21,110 nt of DNA, from the NCBI GenBank assembly GCA_018816925.1, contig JAHIUP010000053.1:1-21110 (forward strand), written 5' to 3'. The notes beneath the pieces are model-generated. The model made no database searches, was not told the origin of the DNA, and was given only the letters and a program-made list of their open reading frames with translations. Below, one piece after another: positions 14,405 to 21,110 of this stretch (positions are counted from its first letter, which is position 1; each line of letters begins with the position of its first letter). A program made the translations under genes and the position numbers. Origin of the DNA: Patescibacteria group bacterium (GTDB taxonomy: Bacteria > Patescibacteriota > Minisyncoccia > Minisyncoccales > UBA10102).

Positions 14405-15316
14405 TCACAGGGCAAAGAAAAGGAACCCCGCTCCCACGCACAGGACTCCTAGAATCCTCCATACCACATTCGCTCCATGAAACTCTTCTTTGAGAAGGCC
14501 GGGGCGCTTGAAAGCAAGAATCCCCACAAAGAGAAGCAAGAAGAGGTACTGCACGCCCTGGAGCGCGCTCATGATACCGAGCTGGAAATTGCGCGCGAGA
14601 GAAATAGCGTACTGCTGGAGCAGGAACGCCGTCACTCCAGTTCCCTTCCCTATAAGAAAAGGAAGGTACACCTTCCGCTCCTTTGCGGGATTCTTCTCAA
14701 ACACAACCTTTCTCGTCTGGGAAAACAGAAGAAAGGACGCTGCCGTGAGAAATCCGCCCCAACGAATCCAGATGAACCCATTCACGAAGCCCTCTTGCTC
14801 ATACACCATTTTCGCGAGCACGAACCCTAAAGCGAACAAAAAGGCAACCACCAAAGAATTGCGCAAGTCAGAAGAGGAAGGCCTGAATTCGCGGATGCTC
14901 CCCCGCAAAGAAAGCAGGACCGTACCCAAGGTAAATAGAAGAAACGAGAACAACATACTGGGGGAGGGAGTCGTCCGTTCCGCAAACAAAATCCAGGCGA
15001 ACAAGAACGTGAACAAGGGGAAGAATCCTCCAACCATGGGCACGATACGAGATACTCCGCTAAGGAACACGGCGCGGTAGGCGGCATACAGCCCAAGTAC
15101 GCTCACCACCCCCGTACCGAGAGCAAAGAATATCCAGAAAAGCTCGGGTATGGCGAATCCAAAAGGGATGAGGAACGCTGCGAATATCCCCGTGATGCCC
15201 GTGTAGAATGCGTATGCCCTAGGGTGAGGCAGGGAACCGGCCAGCAGATATCTGTCCGCCAAAGAGGAGAACGCAAACAAGAAATACGCAAGAATGGTGA
15301 AAGAAAGCCACATCAT
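14405..15316 (-). CDS. EamA/DMT-family membrane transporter
   Basis: 303 residues (300 if the second ATG at 15313 is used; the GAGG at 15320-15323 is better spaced for that one). It has about ten hydrophobic helices in two similar halves. Helix pairs such as FFPLFTFLFAWILFAERTTP and GIMSALQGVQYLFLLLFVGILAFKRP are typical of the drug/metabolite transporter superfamily, where the end of the fourth helix of each half carries an E/K-R motif. The substrate cannot be predicted. It is the first gene of a unit with the glycosidase paralogues (3-nt gap), so sugar-linked export or uptake is a reasonable guess from context only. No clear promoter was found in the 187-nt spacer before it. Confidence 0.85.
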   Translation of the reverse strand: MMWLSFTILAYFLFAFSSLADRYLLAGSLPHPRAYAFYTGITGIFAAFLIPFGFAIPELFWIFFALGTGVVSVLGLYAAYRAVFLSGVSRIVPMVGGFFPLFTFLFAWILFAERTTPSPSMLFSFLLFTLGTVLLSLRGSIREFRPSSSDLRNSLVVAFLFALGFVLAKMVYEQEGFVNGFIWIRWGGFLTAASFLLFSQTRKVVFEKNPAKERKVYLPFLIGKGTGVTAFLLQQYAISLARNFQLGIMSALQGVQYLFLLLFVGILAFKRPGLLKEEFHGANVVWRILGVLCVGAGFLFFAL

Positions 15317-15503
15317 GATCCTCTACGACATACGAATGAGAGAGAATACTGCTCTCCAGGAAGCTCTCGGAGGCCGTTTTGCATGGTTCCGAGCGATAGC
15401 GAGGACAAACGGCCGAGAGCGCAACCCCCGAGCGGCGGCTGGGCCGCGAGAGGGGTGGTTCCTGGGAGTAGTATTCCGAGCATCATATGCTAATCGTCAA
15501 TCG
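15317..15503. repeat. Structured spacer between the GH1 gene and the transporter
   Basis: Two GC-rich inverted repeats. The first is GCTCTCG..GCCGTTT (15363-15379) with AAACGGC.CGAGAGC (15407-15420), 14 pairs with a 3-nt bulge. The second is CGGC-GGCTGG-GCCG (15433-15446) inside AACC/GGTT arms (15423-15426, 15457-15460). It contains the GAGCGATAGCGA motif also seen near 13265. It lies in the 3' untranslated part of the GH1 gene. Apart from these I see no gene here. Confidence 0.55.
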
Positions 15504-16697
15504 TTAGGCGTTAACGCTGTTCGTTCTACAGATTTCCCCGTACACTGCGGCAGATTTCCGGGGCGTGCGCTCAAAGGTATTAAAATCTACATGAATAAGA
15601 CCGAATCGTTTGGTAAATCCTTCCGCCCATTCAAAATTATCCAGCAAAGACCAGTGAAAGTACCCCCGCACATCTGCTCCTTCTTCTATTGCCCTATGGA
15701 GCCATTGGAGATAATTTCGTATGAAGTTGGGGCGTTTGTCATCGTCTGCATCCGCAATACCATTCTCCATAATATAGATAGGTTTTCCATAACCCATAAG
15801 TTCTTTCGTCACGCGATAGATACTCTCTGGATAAATTTCCCAGCCAAAATCCGAGATCTCCTTATTTTCGTTTTGATTGAACCATGCCCGCGGATTAGAA
15901 AACCGCACGTGAATAAGATTGCGGCTATAATGGTTTAACCCAATAAAATCGGCGCAGTCCCGTACTCCATTAAGAAACCATCTATTCCAGACATATCGGG
16001 CGATAGAAGCTGTCACACGGGAAAGTGGTTTGTTCAGATACGCCTCAAAGAATACATTGTTTTTTACGATTCCCACTAAAAGCTCCGGGTGTATTTGTTT
16101 TACTGCCAGGTACGCCTCCTTGTGCGCTTCCTTCATATTTCGGCACGCCGCAATAAACTGCCACACGCTATACTTATTGGGCGGAAACTTTCCCACCATA
16201 TATCCCATCATGTTAACAATTAAGGGTTCATTGATAGTTGCCCAAAACTTTGCCTCCCCTCCCAAGCGCTCCACCACAAACTTTACATACCGTTCAAAGT
16301 ATTCGGGCGCCTTTTTGTTGGTCCATCCTCCCTTTTCAGCGAACCACTGGGGGTTGGTGAAGTGGTGAAGCGTGATAAACGGCTCCATACCCCTTTGCCT
16401 TACCGATCGAATCACCTTCCGGTAGTGCTCAATCTCCTCTTCCTGAAACTCCCCCTCTCTTGGCTCAATGCGCGCCCATTCCACGGAAAAACGGTGCGCA
16501 TTGTTGTGCATCGCCTTAGCCAGGCTAAGGTCCTCTTCGTACCGGTTGTAAGAATCGCACGCCTTCCCGGACTTGAAAGGAACCTTCCCCTCTTGCTCTG
16601 CCTTCCACCAATCAGAATAAAGATTATCCCCCTCAATCTGATGAGCGGAGGTTGCCGTACCCCAGAGAAATCCAGGCGGGAAGCTTCGTTCCTGCAT
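15504..16697 (-). CDS. GH1 family beta-glycosidase
   Basis: 397 residues from ATG 16697. It has the GH1 N-terminal signature FPPGFLWGTATSAHQIEG (6-23), the acid/base E157 in ATINEP and the nucleophile E311 in YIMENG. HWSLLDNFEWAEGF (348-361), which lines the sugar-binding site, and RFGL.HVDF are also present. It is shorter than the usual 440-480 residues. It has no signal peptide, so it is cytoplasmic. It would split beta-glucosides or beta-galactosides; which one cannot be told. The frame stays open up to 17039, but that stretch overlaps comEC. The start at 16697 fits the signature position and sits 6 nt after a -10 box. Base usage is visibly AT-richer than in the flanking comEC and transporter genes, hinting at separate acquisition. 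Confidence 0.95.
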   Translation of the reverse strand: MQERSFPPGFLWGTATSAHQIEGDNLYSDWWKAEQEGKVPFKSGKACDSYNRYEEDLSLAKAMHNNAHRFSVEWARIEPREGEFQEEEIEHYRKVIRSVRQRGMEPFITLHHFTNPQWFAEKGGWTNKKAPEYFERYVKFVVERLGGEAKFWATINEPLIVNMMGYMVGKFPPNKYSVWQFIAACRNMKEAHKEAYLAVKQIHPELLVGIVKNNVFFEAYLNKPLSRVTASIARYVWNRWFLNGVRDCADFIGLNHYSRNLIHVRFSNPRAWFNQNENKEISDFGWEIYPESIYRVTKELMGYGKPIYIMENGIADADDDKRPNFIRNYLQWLHRAIEEGADVRGYFHWSLLDNFEWAEGFTKRFGLIHVDFNTFERTPRKSAAVYGEICRTNSVNA

Positions 16698-16703
16698 TGT
16701 TCC

Positions 16704-16730
16704 ATCATACAGGAAGCGCATTCTCGTCAA
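16704..16730 (-). promoter_or_regulatory. GH1 promoter overlapping the end of comEC
   Basis: On the - strand: -35 TTGACG (16730-16725, overlapping the comEC stop codon), 15-nt spacer, -10 TATGAT (16709-16704). Only 6 nt separate it from the ATG at 16697, so the transcript would be leaderless. Confidence 0.5.
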
Positions 16731-18181
16731 AAGAGGTTGCGCGCCTTCCAGTCGCGCCAGAAAAGAACGGCAAAGAGCAAGAGTACGGCTCCTGCCCCTA
16801 TCCATAAGAACAAGGAAGAGGCGGGAAGGAAGGCAAAGGAGAGCGAAGAGAACACATCCACGACTCCCATGAGATAGCGCAGGGGGAAGAATAAGAAGAG
16901 TCCCAGGGCCGAGGCAATGCCTTCCTGCAAGGAACCCAAGAGAAGGAACGGGATTCCCAGACCGAGGAGCAAGGGCAGGAGCGGCACAATGAGAAGATTC
17001 GAGAACGGAGACACTACGGAGAACGCCCCAAAGTGCCACAAGAGGAGCGGGAAAGTGAAGAGTTGGGCCGCAATGCTCATGGCGAGCACGGTACGCAATC
17101 CAAAGGCGTCGGGAACCCTTTGGAGCTTACGAGAGAGCCAAGGCAGTAAGAGAATAATACCGAGCACGGCGGCAAAGGAGAGCTGGAACCCCGCATCATG
17201 GAAAAGGAGTAAAGGATTCAAGAACAGGAGAAACGCTCCCACATAAAGAAGGGCGCGGAGCGAGGCCTTCGGTCTCCCGAAAAGCTCTCCAGCGAAATAC
17301 AGGCCTCCCATGAGAAAGGCGCGCACCGCAGAAACCTGAAAGCCCGTAATCGCGACGAACACGAAAAGCAGGCATAGGGCCCCAATGACCGCCTGCCTTC
17401 GCCAAAGCCCCACTTTCTGCAAAAATCCCATAGCGAGCGCCCCGAGGAGCATCACGTGCATGCCGGAGATGGCGGTAATATGCCGCACCCCCGCCCGATT
17501 CAGCTTTTCCCCAAGGTCAGGCGCCATACGCCCCTTATCTCCAAGCAGGATGGCAGCCAACACCTCGGATTCCGGAGGAGGAATGTTGTTTTTCAAGGCG
17601 CTCCTCATTCGTTCCTTAAAAGAAAACATTGCGCCCTGCAGAAAAGGGAGCGCTCCGGTATATGCCTTGTGTTCTTTCACTTGGACTTCTCCCTGCCACA
17701 CCACGGAACGTATGCCGTCTTTTGCCAGGAATGCCTCGTAGTCAAAGCCCTCAAAAGAAGGAGGCGCTTCCACGTTTCCCTGCACCTCTACCTTGTCTCC
17801 GTACGAAAATTCCTCGAAGGCGCTCGCCGTCACCAGAACCTTTTCTTGGGGAAAGTCCTCGGGCACAACCACAAGACGAACCTTACTTCCCTTAACCTGG
17901 GGTTCTGCCACAACAATGCCCTCAAATGCAGTTCCCTCAAGTCCCCTCTCCGCCGCTTCCTGCGAGGCCTGCCCGTGCCGCGCCACGCCCAAGGTAAGGG
18001 CCAACAGGCAAAACCCCAACAACGCGGCAAACGAAACCTTCCGCACAAGAGCAAAAGAGAGTAGGCCGAGGGCAAGAAAAACGAAGGGGGCTATTGGAAA
18101 CAGGGAATTAAGAAAAACCCCGGCGACAAAAGCCAGGGAAGCTGCCAGAAGCACGCGGGAAGGGAATAGAGAGCCCCTCAT
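16727..18181 (-). CDS. comEC: ComEC/Rec2-type DNA-uptake channel lacking the nuclease-like domain
   Basis: 484 residues. N-terminal helices are followed by an extracytoplasmic OB/DUF4131-like region (about 50-175). The Competence domain comes next, with LGDKGRM, AGVRHITAISGMHV and ITGFQVSAVRAFLMGG, and then many membrane helices to the C-terminus. The protein ends after a last helix at FWRDWKARNLF. The C-terminal metallo-beta-lactamase domain found in full-length (about 750 residue) ComEC is absent. ComEC carries single-stranded DNA across the inner membrane during natural transformation. The start overlaps the ftsZ stop (ATGA, 18178-18181), so it is translationally coupled to cell division genes. 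Confidence 0.9.
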   Translation of the reverse strand: MRGSLFPSRVLLAASLAFVAGVFLNSLFPIAPFVFLALGLLSFALVRKVSFAALLGFCLLALTLGVARHGQASQEAAERGLEGTAFEGIVVAEPQVKGSKVRLVVVPEDFPQEKVLVTASAFEEFSYGDKVEVQGNVEAPPSFEGFDYEAFLAKDGIRSVVWQGEVQVKEHKAYTGALPFLQGAMFSFKERMRSALKNNIPPPESEVLAAILLGDKGRMAPDLGEKLNRAGVRHITAISGMHVMLLGALAMGFLQKVGLWRRQAVIGALCLLFVFVAITGFQVSAVRAFLMGGLYFAGELFGRPKASLRALLYVGAFLLFLNPLLLFHDAGFQLSFAAVLGIILLLPWLSRKLQRVPDAFGLRTVLAMSIAAQLFTFPLLLWHFGAFSVVSPFSNLLIVPLLPLLLGLGIPFLLLGSLQEGIASALGLFLFFPLRYLMGVVDVFSSLSFAFLPASSLFLWIGAGAVLLLFAVLFWRDWKARNLF

Positions 18182-19113
18182 TTCCTGTCAAAGCCCGTTG
18201 CGATAAGCGTAATCTTCACCTCCCCCGATTTGAGATTCTTATCTGTCACCGCGCCGAAGATTATTTTCGCCGCAGGAGAAATCTCTTCTTTGATCTTTTG
18301 GGCCGCGTCCTTAATCTCCGCCAAACTCAAGTCGTTCCCTCCTCCCACATTAAAGAGTACGCCCTTCGCTCCCTTGAGAGATACGTTGAGGAGCGGAGAA
18401 TTGAGCGCCATCTCAAGGGCCGACTCAATGCGCTTTTCTCCTTTACCCTTGCCAACCCCGAACACCGCGTTCCCTGCCCGCGCCATAACCGCCTTCACAT
18501 CCGCGAAGTCCACGTTCACGATGCCCGGCACCGTAATAAGGTCGGAGATGCCCTGCACCGCTTCCCGGAGCACCTCGTCTGCCTTCCAAAAGGCCGCAGC
18601 CACCGTGGTGTCGGCATCCACAAGATGAAGAATCTGGTTGTTGGAAATTACGAGAAGCGTGTCTACCTTGCCCCGCAGCTCCTCTAAGGCCTTTTCTGCA
18701 AGACGCATGCGCCATGCCCCCTCAAAGGCGAAGGGTTTCGTAACCACCGCAATAGTAAGAGCGCCCTGGTGCTTTGCCATGTCCGCGATAAAAGGAAGGG
18801 CTCCTCCTCCCGTTCCCCCGCCCAGGCCGGCAGCGAGGAATACCATCTCTGCTCCCTGGAGGACTGCAGCCAGCTCTTCTTTGCTCTCCTCGGCCGCCTT
18901 CCTTCCGACCTCCGGGTTCATGCCAGCTCCCATTCCTCTCGTTAACTCGCTCCCGATGCGCACCTTCCGATCCGCCCGTATTTTCTTGAGGTCCTGGGCG
19001 TCCGTGTTCACGGCAACAAGTTCCACGCCCTTTATCTTTGCCTGAACCATACGGTCCACGGCATTCCCGCCGCCTCCCCCTACTCCAACTACCTTAATGC
19101 TCGTGTATGCCAT
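18178..19113 (-). CDS. ftsZ: FtsZ cell-division GTPase, core domain only
   Basis: 311 residues, starting MAYTSIKVVGVGGGGGNAVD. The tubulin/FtsZ G-box reads GGGTGGGA (98-105), where GGGTG(S/T)G is usual. PFAFEG..R (127-135) and NTDAQDL contact the nucleotide. The catalytic T7 loop NVDFADVK (200-207) is intact. The second domain ends in ITLIATGFDRK and the chain stops there. The flexible linker and the conserved C-terminal peptide (D.P.F.R type) that binds FtsA and other partners are missing. It forms the division ring in the cytoplasm. It lies 7 nt after ftsA and overlaps comEC by 4 nt. No Shine-Dalgarno precedes the ATG. Confidence 0.95.
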   Translation of the reverse strand: MAYTSIKVVGVGGGGGNAVDRMVQAKIKGVELVAVNTDAQDLKKIRADRKVRIGSELTRGMGAGMNPEVGRKAAEESKEELAAVLQGAEMVFLAAGLGGGTGGGALPFIADMAKHQGALTIAVVTKPFAFEGAWRMRLAEKALEELRGKVDTLLVISNNQILHLVDADTTVAAAFWKADEVLREAVQGISDLITVPGIVNVDFADVKAVMARAGNAVFGVGKGKGEKRIESALEMALNSPLLNVSLKGAKGVLFNVGGGNDLSLAEIKDAAQKIKEEISPAAKIIFGAVTDKNLKSGEVKITLIATGFDRK

Positions 19114-19120
19114 AGAGCTA

Positions 19121-20320
19121 TTAGGGAATAAAGGGCTTTATGAGACGCCTGAACAGACGAAAAATCCCCTGCCCCCCTCTACTTCCTTGCTCCCTCATTT
19201 CCAGAAAAGGGAGGACGAGGCCTGCCACGCTTCCGAACGCTGGGTCTACAGGGAACCCCTCGATTCCTTCCACCTTCCCGAGGCGCGCGGGAAGCTTGAG
19301 TTCTTTTCTCGCGAACTCCGCAATACCAGGAAGCTTGCACCCCCCGCCGAGCAATACGGCGCCTGCGGGAAGCTTGCCCTGCCTCCCTATCTTCTTGAGT
19401 TCTCCATTCACGAGCTGGAATATCTCCTTGGTGCGGGCCTCAATAATCTGCCTAAGGAGACCTCGAGGAAAAGAAACGTGGGTGCCATCGGCAAGCTCCA
19501 TCTTCTCTGTCTTCCTACTCTGTTGAGGCGCACAACTCCCATATTCAGTTTTAATGCGCTCTGCCGTCTCGTACTCGCATCTAAGACCTATTGCAATGTC
19601 ATTGGTAATATTATTGGAGCCGACCGGGAAAGTGGCCTCATGAAGAAGTTGCCCCTCTTCATACACGGCAAGGCCCGTGGTTCCCGCTCCCAGCTCCACC
19701 ACCGCCACTCCCAATTCTTTCTGTTCGGAAGTGAGCACTGCTGCGGCGGCGGCCAAAGGCGAGGGCACAATGTCCGTTATTCCCAGGCCGGCTCCCAATA
19801 CAGCGGTCTGGAGGTTCCGGAAGTAAGGCGCGAAAGAGCACACGGCGAGCACTTCCGCTTCCAGTCGCACTCCCCGCATCCCTGCCGCCTCGTGTATTCC
19901 CGCCTCCCCATCCACAATAAACTGCTGGGGAAACACATCCAGCACCTCGTAATTAGGAGGGAGGGAAAGAACTTGGGCCGCCTGGAGCACGCGTTCCACG
20001 TCTTCTGAAGATACCTGACTGTCGGCTCGGGACACCGCCACAATACCCCGGGAAGGAGCAACATACACGTGGCTTCCTCCGAGATTCACTACCACTTCCT
20101 CAATGCGAGTTGCCGCCATCTGTTCAAGGCGCGCTTTCAAGGAAGCGATGCGCACGGAAAGCTCGTCTGCATTCATGACCGTGCCCTTCCTTACGCCAGC
20201 CGATGGCTCTTCAGCCATGGCCACAAGTTCAGGAGCGCTTCCTGGCTCTCCCTTGCGCACGAGAACCATCTTGAGCGTTCTCGTCCCGATATCTAACCCC
20301 GCGATAAGTTGAGCTTTCAT
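19121..20320 (-). CDS. ftsA: FtsA, actin-like membrane anchor of the division ring
   Basis: 399 residues from ATG 20320, one nucleotide after the ybeY stop. The open frame extends upstream to 20419, but that part lies inside ybeY and precedes the actin-fold motif. Phosphate loop 1 is AGLDIGTRTLKMV and the second is VVELGAGTTGLAVY. The SHS2-like 1C region covers about 70-160. LLGGGCKLPGI is the adenosine motif. The C-terminal GIFRLFRRLIKPFIP is an amphipathic, basic helix that inserts in the membrane, as in other FtsA proteins. FtsA normally binds the FtsZ C-terminal peptide, but the ftsZ gene next door encodes no such tail, so the contact must be different here or be made elsewhere on FtsZ. 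Confidence 0.95.
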   Translation of the reverse strand: MKAQLIAGLDIGTRTLKMVLVRKGEPGSAPELVAMAEEPSAGVRKGTVMNADELSVRIASLKARLEQMAATRIEEVVVNLGGSHVYVAPSRGIVAVSRADSQVSSEDVERVLQAAQVLSLPPNYEVLDVFPQQFIVDGEAGIHEAAGMRGVRLEAEVLAVCSFAPYFRNLQTAVLGAGLGITDIVPSPLAAAAAVLTSEQKELGVAVVELGAGTTGLAVYEEGQLLHEATFPVGSNNITNDIAIGLRCEYETAERIKTEYGSCAPQQSRKTEKMELADGTHVSFPRGLLRQIIEARTKEIFQLVNGELKKIGRQGKLPAGAVLLGGGCKLPGIAEFARKELKLPARLGKVEGIEGFPVDPAFGSVAGLVLPFLEMREQGSRGGQGIFRLFRRLIKPFIP

Positions 20321-20321
20321 T

Positions 20322-20726
20322 TTATAAACCGGAAAGGTAGTGTCGTTCCCTTTCTTCCATGCGCTTGGCCTGTTCTTGCGTACCCTCATGGTCATAGCCA
20401 AGCAAATGGAGAAGGCCATGGACGATTGCTCCCTTGAATTCCTGTTCCTCAGTTATACCATACTTTACCGCATTCCTACGAATCTGGGATGGGCAAAGGA
20501 GTAATTCCCCAAGTCCTCCCCCCACTTCCTGGAAGGAGAGCTCCTCTGGAACATAAGAGGCGCCTCTATGCTTTCTGTTCAGCTCTTTCATGTCGTGCTC
20601 TCCGAGCAAGGCAATGGACAAAAGCTCTTCCCGCTTCTCTTCCTTGAGTATTGCTTCTACCATCTGGAGGATGCCCTCCTTGTCTGCTTCCTCCTCGCTC
20701 TGGTTTGAGATTATAACCTTGGACAC
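20322..20726 (-). CDS. ybeY: YbeY endoribonuclease (rRNA maturation factor)
   Basis: 134 residues from a GTG start. The metal-binding signature HGLLHLLGYDH is at 103-113 (H103, H107, H113). The upstream conserved LN..HRG....(T)DVLSF block appears as LNRKHRGASYVPEELSF, with the usual Asp replaced by Glu. YbeY takes part in 16S rRNA 3'-end processing and ribosome quality control in the cytoplasm. It is the first gene of the ybeY-ftsA-ftsZ-comEC unit. There is no Shine-Dalgarno before the GTG, and the -10 box ends 8 nt upstream. Confidence 0.93.
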   Translation of the reverse strand: MSKVIISNQSEEEADKEGILQMVEAILKEEKREELLSIALLGEHDMKELNRKHRGASYVPEELSFQEVGGGLGELLLCPSQIRRNAVKYGITEEQEFKGAIVHGLLHLLGYDHEGTQEQAKRMEERERHYLSGL

Positions 20727-20734
20727 AATGGTTT

Positions 20735-20740
20735 ATTGTA
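20735..20740 (-). promoter_or_regulatory. -10 box of the ybeY-ftsA-ftsZ-comEC operon
   Basis: TACAAT on the - strand (20740-20735), with only a weak TTGCGC -35 17 nt upstream. Transcription would begin about 1-2 nt before the GTG at 20726. Confidence 0.45.
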
Positions 20741-20767
20741 TGCTTTCTTCTCCTAGCGCGCAAATGA

Positions 20768-20819
20768 TTGACAAAATTCTTCCTATGCAGTATAGTATAC
20801 ACAATCAAAAAAGGAGGTG
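20768..20819 (+). promoter_or_regulatory. Near-consensus promoter and strong ribosome site of the right-end gene
   Basis: TTGACA (20768-20773), 17-nt spacer, TATAGT (20791-20796), then GGAGGTG (20813-20819) 6 nt before the ATG at 20826. It is divergent from the ybeY promoter 30 nt away, and by sequence it is the strongest promoter in the window. Confidence 0.75.
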
Positions 20820-20825
20820 TAGGAA

Positions 20826-21110
20826 ATGCGGCACAGAAAGCTCTTTGGATTGGTTCTAGGAATCGTGTTGCTCCTTGTCCTTGGGAGTATGGGAGCTGCG
20901 TGGGCGGCCGGGGTAACCCCCACGAAAGAAAGTAAGGGGTTGAGCTATACTGCCTGGGAGATAATCCCAGACGGTGAAACGAACGCCATCGCAAAACCTC
21001 TCGTTCCCAAAAACGCGGTGGCACAGCTGTTTTTTGAAGATGGCGAAACCATCTACGCTGGGGATACGATTGCGCGTTTCACCTTGGACGTACAAAACAT
21101 CAACCCCAGG
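20826..21110 (+). CDS. Secreted protein of unknown function, cut by the window end
   Basis: 95 codons are visible with no stop before the edge. The start is fixed by a strong GGAGGTG 6 nt upstream. Residues 1-5 are basic (MRHRK), 7-24 are hydrophobic, and AAWAA near 24-28 offers a signal-peptidase site, so the product is exported or anchored. The mature part (GLSYTAWEIIPDGETNAIAK, then ...FFEDGETIYAGDTIARFTLD) is beta-strand-like and reads as the beginning of an extracellular Ig-like or surface domain, but I recognise no family. The near-consensus promoter and ribosome site suggest high expression, as for a surface-layer or other abundant envelope protein (inference). Confidence 0.8.
   Translation, partial: MRHRKLFGLVLGIVLLLVLGSMGAAWAAGVTPTKESKGLSYTAWEIIPDGETNAIAKPLVPKNAVAQLFFEDGETIYAGDTIARFTLDVQNINPR

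Noticed and set aside
16698..17039. N-terminal extension of the GH1 gene to 17039
   Set aside because: It would overlap comEC by about 300 nt, and the GH1 signature begins right after the ATG at 16697.
20321..20419. N-terminal extension of FtsA to 20419
   Set aside because: It lies inside ybeY. The actin-fold motif begins just after the ATG at 20320, one base past the ybeY stop.
1..21110. tRNA, rRNA, CRISPR array or insertion sequence
   Set aside because: No cloverleaf, conserved rRNA segment, regularly spaced direct repeats or transposase motif was seen on either strand.

Overview
The window looks like a piece of a Candidate Phyla Radiation (Patescibacteria, probably Parcubacteria) genome. 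Genes are packed tightly with 1-4 nt gaps or ATGA overlaps. The cell-division proteins are minimal: FtsZ lacks a C-terminal tail and ComEC lacks its metallo-beta-lactamase domain. Small membrane-anchored trypsin-like proteins, a giant lamin-tail-domain surface protein and several leaderless-looking starts fit the same picture. UGA is used as a stop, so this is not the recoded SR1/Gracilibacteria code. The assignment rests on gene style, not on a database search.

Left part (1-6241, mostly + strand): the end of an unrecognised gene, then a 1505-residue secreted protein with three lamin-tail domains and a duplicated beta-helix. A small AT-richer cassette follows: an overlapping pair (a small DUF5678-like protein and a single-domain retropepsin-like aspartic protease) and a zinc-ribbon membrane protein with its own promoter and terminator. 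Two related hairpins with complementary loops bracket the cassette. The convergent gap 5975-6241 is full of palindromes, including the probable terminator of the minus-strand genes.

Centre (6242-12139, - strand): a proteostasis run transcribed in the order cysteine desulfurase, membrane-anchored HtrA/DegP protease with PDZ domain, ClpB disaggregase (with an internal promoter), and an HtrA-like protein whose whole catalytic triad is replaced (T/N/N).

Carbohydrate part (12188-16697, - strand): a GH1 beta-glycosidase with its own promoter, a structured intergenic spacer, an EamA-type transporter, and two tandem membrane-anchored clan GH-A-like glycosidase paralogues separated by the C-terminal remnant of a third copy. 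The 3' end of each intact paralogue carries an 18-bp inverted repeat that pairs its coding end with the sequence just after the stop codon. The two repeats differ between paralogues, but the arms match within each.

Right part (16727-20726, - strand): ybeY-ftsA-ftsZ-comEC, a tightly coupled division/RNA-maturation/DNA-uptake operon. A divergent promoter region then leads to a secreted protein on the + strand (20826 to the window end), which has a near-consensus promoter and a strong Shine-Dalgarno sequence. No tRNA, rRNA, CRISPR array or transposase was seen.
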